From the NCBI RefSeq assembly GCF_000382445.1, contig NZ_KB905472.1, positions 122,983 through 186,982 of the forward strand: 64,000 nt of DNA, read 5' to 3'. The notes below the pieces were generated by a model. It did not search any database and was not told where the DNA came from. It saw only the letters and a list, made by a program, of their open reading frames with translations. Positions 61,635 through 64,000 of this stretch are shown one piece after another. Positions within the stretch are counted from its first letter, which is position 1. Each line of letters begins with the position of its first letter. A program made the translations under genes and the position numbers. The stretch comes from Phocaeicola massiliensis B84634 = Timone 84634 = DSM 17679 = JCM 13223 (GTDB lineage: Bacteria > Bacteroidota > Bacteroidia > Bacteroidales > Bacteroidaceae).

Positions 61635-62969
61635 TTAGACGATGCCTTGAGCCATCATTGCTTTTGCTACCTTCATGAAACCGGCAATGTTTGCACCTTT
61701 TACATAGTTTACATATCCGTCTTCTTCCGTACCGTATTGTACACAAGCTGTATGGATATTCTTCATAATGCTTTTCAGCTTTTCGTCAACTTCTTCCGAA
61801 CTCCAACCTAGCTTAATAGAGTTTTGAGTCATTTCAAGACCGGATACCGATACACCGCCTGCATTGGCAGCTTTACCCGGGGCATACAGAATTTTGGCTT
61901 CTTGAAATACACGGATAGCTTCGGGAGTAGAAGGCATATTTGCACCTTCGCTGACAGCCATAACACCGTTGGCGACTAGCTGGCGTGCTTCGTCACCGTT
62001 CAGTTCGTTCTGAGTGGCAGAAGGCAGCGCGATGTCTGCTTTCTCACCCCACGGACGGGCACCTGCTACATATTTACAACCATATTTTTCTGCATATTCG
62101 CGGATACGTCCACGATATAAGTTCTTCAGTTCCATGATGAAGTCCAACTTTTCACGGTCGATACCGTCCGGGTCGTAGATGTAACCGTCAGAGTCTGACA
62201 TAGTGACTACTTTACCGCCTAGCTCAATTACTTTTTCTACGGTATATTGAGCTACGTTACCCGAACCCGATACCAGACAAGTTTTGCCTTTTAGGTCGGT
62301 TCCTTTGGTTTTCAGCATTTCCATCAGGAAATAGATGTTACCGTAACCCGTTGCTTCCGGGCGAATCAGTGAACCACCGAACTCGCGTCCTTTGCCGGTA
62401 AATGTTCCGGTGAATTCGTGAGACAACTTCTTATACATACCGAACATAAAACCTACTTCGCGTCCGCCTACACCGATATCACCGGCCGGTACATCGGTTT
62501 CGGGACCGATATGACGCCATAGCTCCAGCATGAAAGCTTGGCAGAAACGCATTACTTCTGCGTTGGATTTACCGCGTGGAGAGAAGTCTGAACCACCTTT
62601 ACCGCCACCCATAGGCAGGGTAGTCAGTGAGTTTTTGAATGTCTGCTCAAAGGCAAGGAATTTTAGGATTCCCAAGTTTACAGAAGAGTGGAAACGAATA
62701 CCGCCTTTATAGGGACCGATAGCGTTGTTGTGCTGTACGCGGTAGCCCATGTTGGTTCGGATGTTGCCTTTATCGTCCATCCAAGTAACACGGAACTGAT
62801 ATACACGGTCGGGAATGCAAAGGCGCTCAATCAAGTTTACCTTATCAAATTCAGGGTGTTTGTTGTATTCTTCTTCAATTGTACCGAGCACTTCTTCTAC
62901 TGCCTGATGATATTCAGGCTCATTAGGGAATCTTCTTTTTAATTCATCTAATACCTTAGCTGCATTCAT
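61635..62969 (-). CDS. gdhA: glutamate dehydrogenase, sequence type of NADP-linked enzymes
   Basis: This 444-residue paralogue of the enzyme at 52991-54328 has the same catalytic GGGKGGSDFSPRGKS and VPAGDIGVGGREVGFM. The dinucleotide site reads SGSGNVAQYTVEKV and VVTMSDSDGYIYDPDG, resembling NADP-specific E. coli GdhA (SGSGNVAQYAIEKA, ASDSSG) rather than the NAD type. It is therefore the likely assimilatory, ammonia-fixing enzyme. The -7 box at 63022-63029 has a well-placed -33, and a strong terminator follows, so it is monocistronic. Confidence 0.95.
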   Translation of the reverse strand: MNAAKVLDELKRRFPNEPEYHQAVEEVLGTIEEEYNKHPEFDKVNLIERLCIPDRVYQFRVTWMDDKGNIRTNMGYRVQHNNAIGPYKGGIRFHSSVNLGILKFLAFEQTFKNSLTTLPMGGGKGGSDFSPRGKSNAEVMRFCQAFMLELWRHIGPETDVPAGDIGVGGREVGFMFGMYKKLSHEFTGTFTGKGREFGGSLIRPEATGYGNIYFLMEMLKTKGTDLKGKTCLVSGSGNVAQYTVEKVIELGGKVVTMSDSDGYIYDPDGIDREKLDFIMELKNLYRGRIREYAEKYGCKYVAGARPWGEKADIALPSATQNELNGDEARQLVANGVMAVSEGANMPSTPEAIRVFQEAKILYAPGKAANAGGVSVSGLEMTQNSIKLGWSSEEVDEKLKSIMKNIHTACVQYGTEEDGYVNYVKGANIAGFMKVAKAMMAQGIV

Positions 62970-63021
62970 AATCTATTTCTTTTATGGTTACTAATTAGTT
63001 TTTATTGCTTTATTGATGATG

Positions 63022-63029
63022 CAAAAATA
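63022..63029 (-). promoter_or_regulatory. -7 promoter element of the NADP-type glutamate dehydrogenase gene
   Basis: On the minus strand it reads TATTTTTG, 52 nt upstream of the ATG; a TTG at 63050-63052 (minus strand) is 20 nt further upstream. Confidence 0.6.
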
Positions 63030-63122
63030 TAGATAAGAATTGGATTGTGCAACAAAATATAAATAAAATGCGATTAAAAATATCAGATTGTGCAAAATGT
63101 AAGCAAAAACATGAATAAAAGA

Positions 63123-63305
63123 TTATTTCTCCCTATTCTTTAAAAACTTTAGTAAAGGAATAAAGACTAAAGTGCCCGAAATGATAATGGATAAGATTAG
63201 TGGTCCGTCTATTTGTTCGCTTCCGGTGAGGATGATATAGCAGATTGTTATCCATAGAAGGGCAAGGATTACGATTTGGGGGAGGGATAGTGGTTTTCGG
63301 CTCAT
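63123..63305 (-). CDS. small two-helix membrane protein
   Basis: This 60-residue protein has hydrophobic segments at about 9-27 (PQIVILALLWITICYIILTG) and 34-52 (GPLILSIIISGTLVFIPLLKF), short basic ends (MSRKP; KNREK), and no other domain. It has no recognisable function. It lies between gdhA and the malic enzyme gene and reads in the same direction. No own promoter box is seen, so it may depend on read-through from the malic enzyme gene past the inverted repeat at 63352-63411. That it is a real gene is likely from its clean topology but unproven. Confidence 0.6.
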   Translation of the reverse strand: MSRKPLSLPQIVILALLWITICYIILTGSEQIDGPLILSIIISGTLVFIPLLKFLKNREK

Positions 63306-63351
63306 GGTAATATACAGGTGTTTTTAGTGACAGATTTTATCAGGTTGGAGA

Positions 63352-63411
63352 ACAAAAGAACAAATATTAAGTATATGCAGATTGCGCTACTGAGAAAATT
63401 TGTTCTTTTGT
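63352..63411 (-). repeat. 14-bp perfect inverted repeat after the malic enzyme gene
   Basis: ACAAAAGAACAAAT (63352-63365) is exactly inverted at 63398-63411, with a 32-nt loop. It lies 20 nt after the malic enzyme stop on the minus strand. It lacks a T-tract after the stem, so it is a structured 3' end or partial terminator rather than a classic intrinsic terminator. Confidence 0.6.
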
Positions 63412-63431
63412 CCCTTTTCTGAAACAGGTTA

Positions 63432-64000
63432 TTATTTATTTGCCTTTTTCTTCTTTTCTACGATGGCGTCGATAACTGCTACAGCGGTGATGTTCACGAT
63501 ATCGCGTACCGATGCTTCACAGTCGGTGAAGTGGATGGGTTTGTTCAGTCCCATTTGGATTGGACCAAGCACTTCTGTTTCGCTGCTCATAGACTGAATC
63601 AGTTGATAAGTGGCATTGGCAGAGCTTAGGTTGGGGAATATCAATGTATTTACTTCTTTACCTTTCAGGCGTGTAAATGGATATTTCTCATCGCGAAGTG
63701 TCGTGTTCAGGGCGAAGTTTACCTGCATTTCACCGTCGATAGCGAGTTCGGGGTATTCCTTCTGCATATAGTCCACTGCTTCGTGCACCTTGGCAGGGCT
63801 GCCTTCCGTGTCCGAACCGAAGTTGGAGTAAGACAGCATGGCCATTGCCGGGGTATGATTGAAGAATTCCACAGTTTTCTTTGATAATTTAGCAATATCA
63901 ATCAGTGTATCTGTGTCCGGGTGGCGGTTAATCAGTGTGTCGGCCACAAAGTAAGTGCCTTTTTTTGAATTCAGGATATGCATGGTGCCGAAGTGCTTGT
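63432..64000 (-). CDS. maeB: NADP-dependent malic enzyme, C-terminal phosphotransacetylase-like part (5' end beyond the window)
   Basis: The visible 189 codons encode the end of a phosphate acetyl/butyryl-transferase-like domain: YFVADTLINRHPDTDTLIDIA, PAMAMLSYSNFGSDTEGSP, VNTLIFPNLSSANATYQLIQ and GPIQMGLNKPIHFTDCEASVRDIVNITA. The combination and the final GLNKPIH/VNITAVAVIDA match MaeB-type malic enzymes, in which this domain is regulatory and follows the catalytic half. An isolated Pta is the alternative. The frame is open through the window edge, so the internal Met at 63983 is not the start. Malic enzyme (malate to pyruvate, NADPH) links to mdh and the NADP-type glutamate dehydrogenase. 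Confidence 0.88.
   Translation of the reverse strand, partial: KHFGTMHILNSKKGTYFVADTLINRHPDTDTLIDIAKLSKKTVEFFNHTPAMAMLSYSNFGSDTEGSPAKVHEAVDYMQKEYPELAIDGEMQVNFALNTTLRDEKYPFTRLKGKEVNTLIFPNLSSANATYQLIQSMSSETEVLGPIQMGLNKPIHFTDCEASVRDIVNITAVAVIDAIVEKKKKANK

Overview
The window is chromosomal DNA from a member of the Bacteroidales, most likely Bacteroides or Phocaeicola. Three things point there: (i) at least twenty gene starts are preceded by the Bacteroidetes -7 promoter element TAnnTTTG; (ii) many proteins belong to families typical of that group (LruC, PCMD, DUF4925-like, fimbrillin-like and NlpE-N lipoproteins, several with an acidic SDDD stretch after the lipobox Cys); (iii) central metabolism is of the succinate/propionate type, with a two-subunit methylmalonyl-CoA mutase, malate dehydrogenase, malic enzyme and two glutamate dehydrogenases. 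I found no rRNA, tRNA, CRISPR array, insertion sequence with transposase, or prophage.

Layout. 1-3.4 kb: Lrp-type regulator, then a thyA-folA operon and an ECF sigma-factor operon with two small membrane proteins, all on the minus strand. 3.7-8.9 kb: TonB-dependent receptor paired with a purple-acid-type phosphatase, then an rRNA methyltransferase. 8.9-18.3 kb (minus): topoisomerase III, a PepSY-like lipoprotein, a LruC lipoprotein, and the mutA-mutB pair. 18.6-28.5 kb: AspT/YidE-type transporter, ABC-F ATPase, rfbB, a YfcE-like phosphoesterase divergent from polyphosphate kinase, a cytidylate-kinase-like protein and a MATE exporter. 28.6-36.3 kb (plus): S8 protease with xseA-xseB, ilvE, trmB-apbC and an SLC13/DASS transporter. 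36.4-47.4 kb (minus): a BlaI/BlaR1-like pair whose peptidase carries two TonB domains, an MsbA-like exporter, NlpE-like lipoprotein, a TolC-HlyD-ABC2-ABC2 efflux operon without its own ATPase, and a coiled-coil membrane protein. 47.6-52.8 kb: mdh, then an accessory operon encoding an acetyltransferase-like protein, an IbrA-like PAPS-reductase-family protein, an IbrB-like ParB-domain protein and a fimbrillin/GLUG lipoprotein. 53-64 kb: two differently typed glutamate dehydrogenases flanking a receiver-domain/PPDK-like fusion and four envelope genes, ending in the C-terminal part of a malic enzyme that runs off the window.

The most unusual non-coding structure is a pair of 88-bp arrays (22157-22244 and 48716-48803). 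Each has exactly four tandem 22-bp units, every unit an imperfect palindrome, and each lies between convergent genes. The two arrays share a core but differ in their arms in a compensated way, and both sit inside longer inverted flanks. A second dispersed family has three copies (near 26.35, 40.7 and 46.45 kb). It resembles REPIN elements: two GTAG-headed small hairpins facing each other. One copy is bounded by 15-bp perfect terminal inverted repeats.

The protein-level candidates most worth following are the GNAT-like/IbrA/IbrB operon and the 985-residue protein in which an apparently intact receiver domain precedes a PPDK/PpsA-type ATP-grasp without the usual phospho-His and PEP domains. Functional calls rest on motif reading only; no database search was run.
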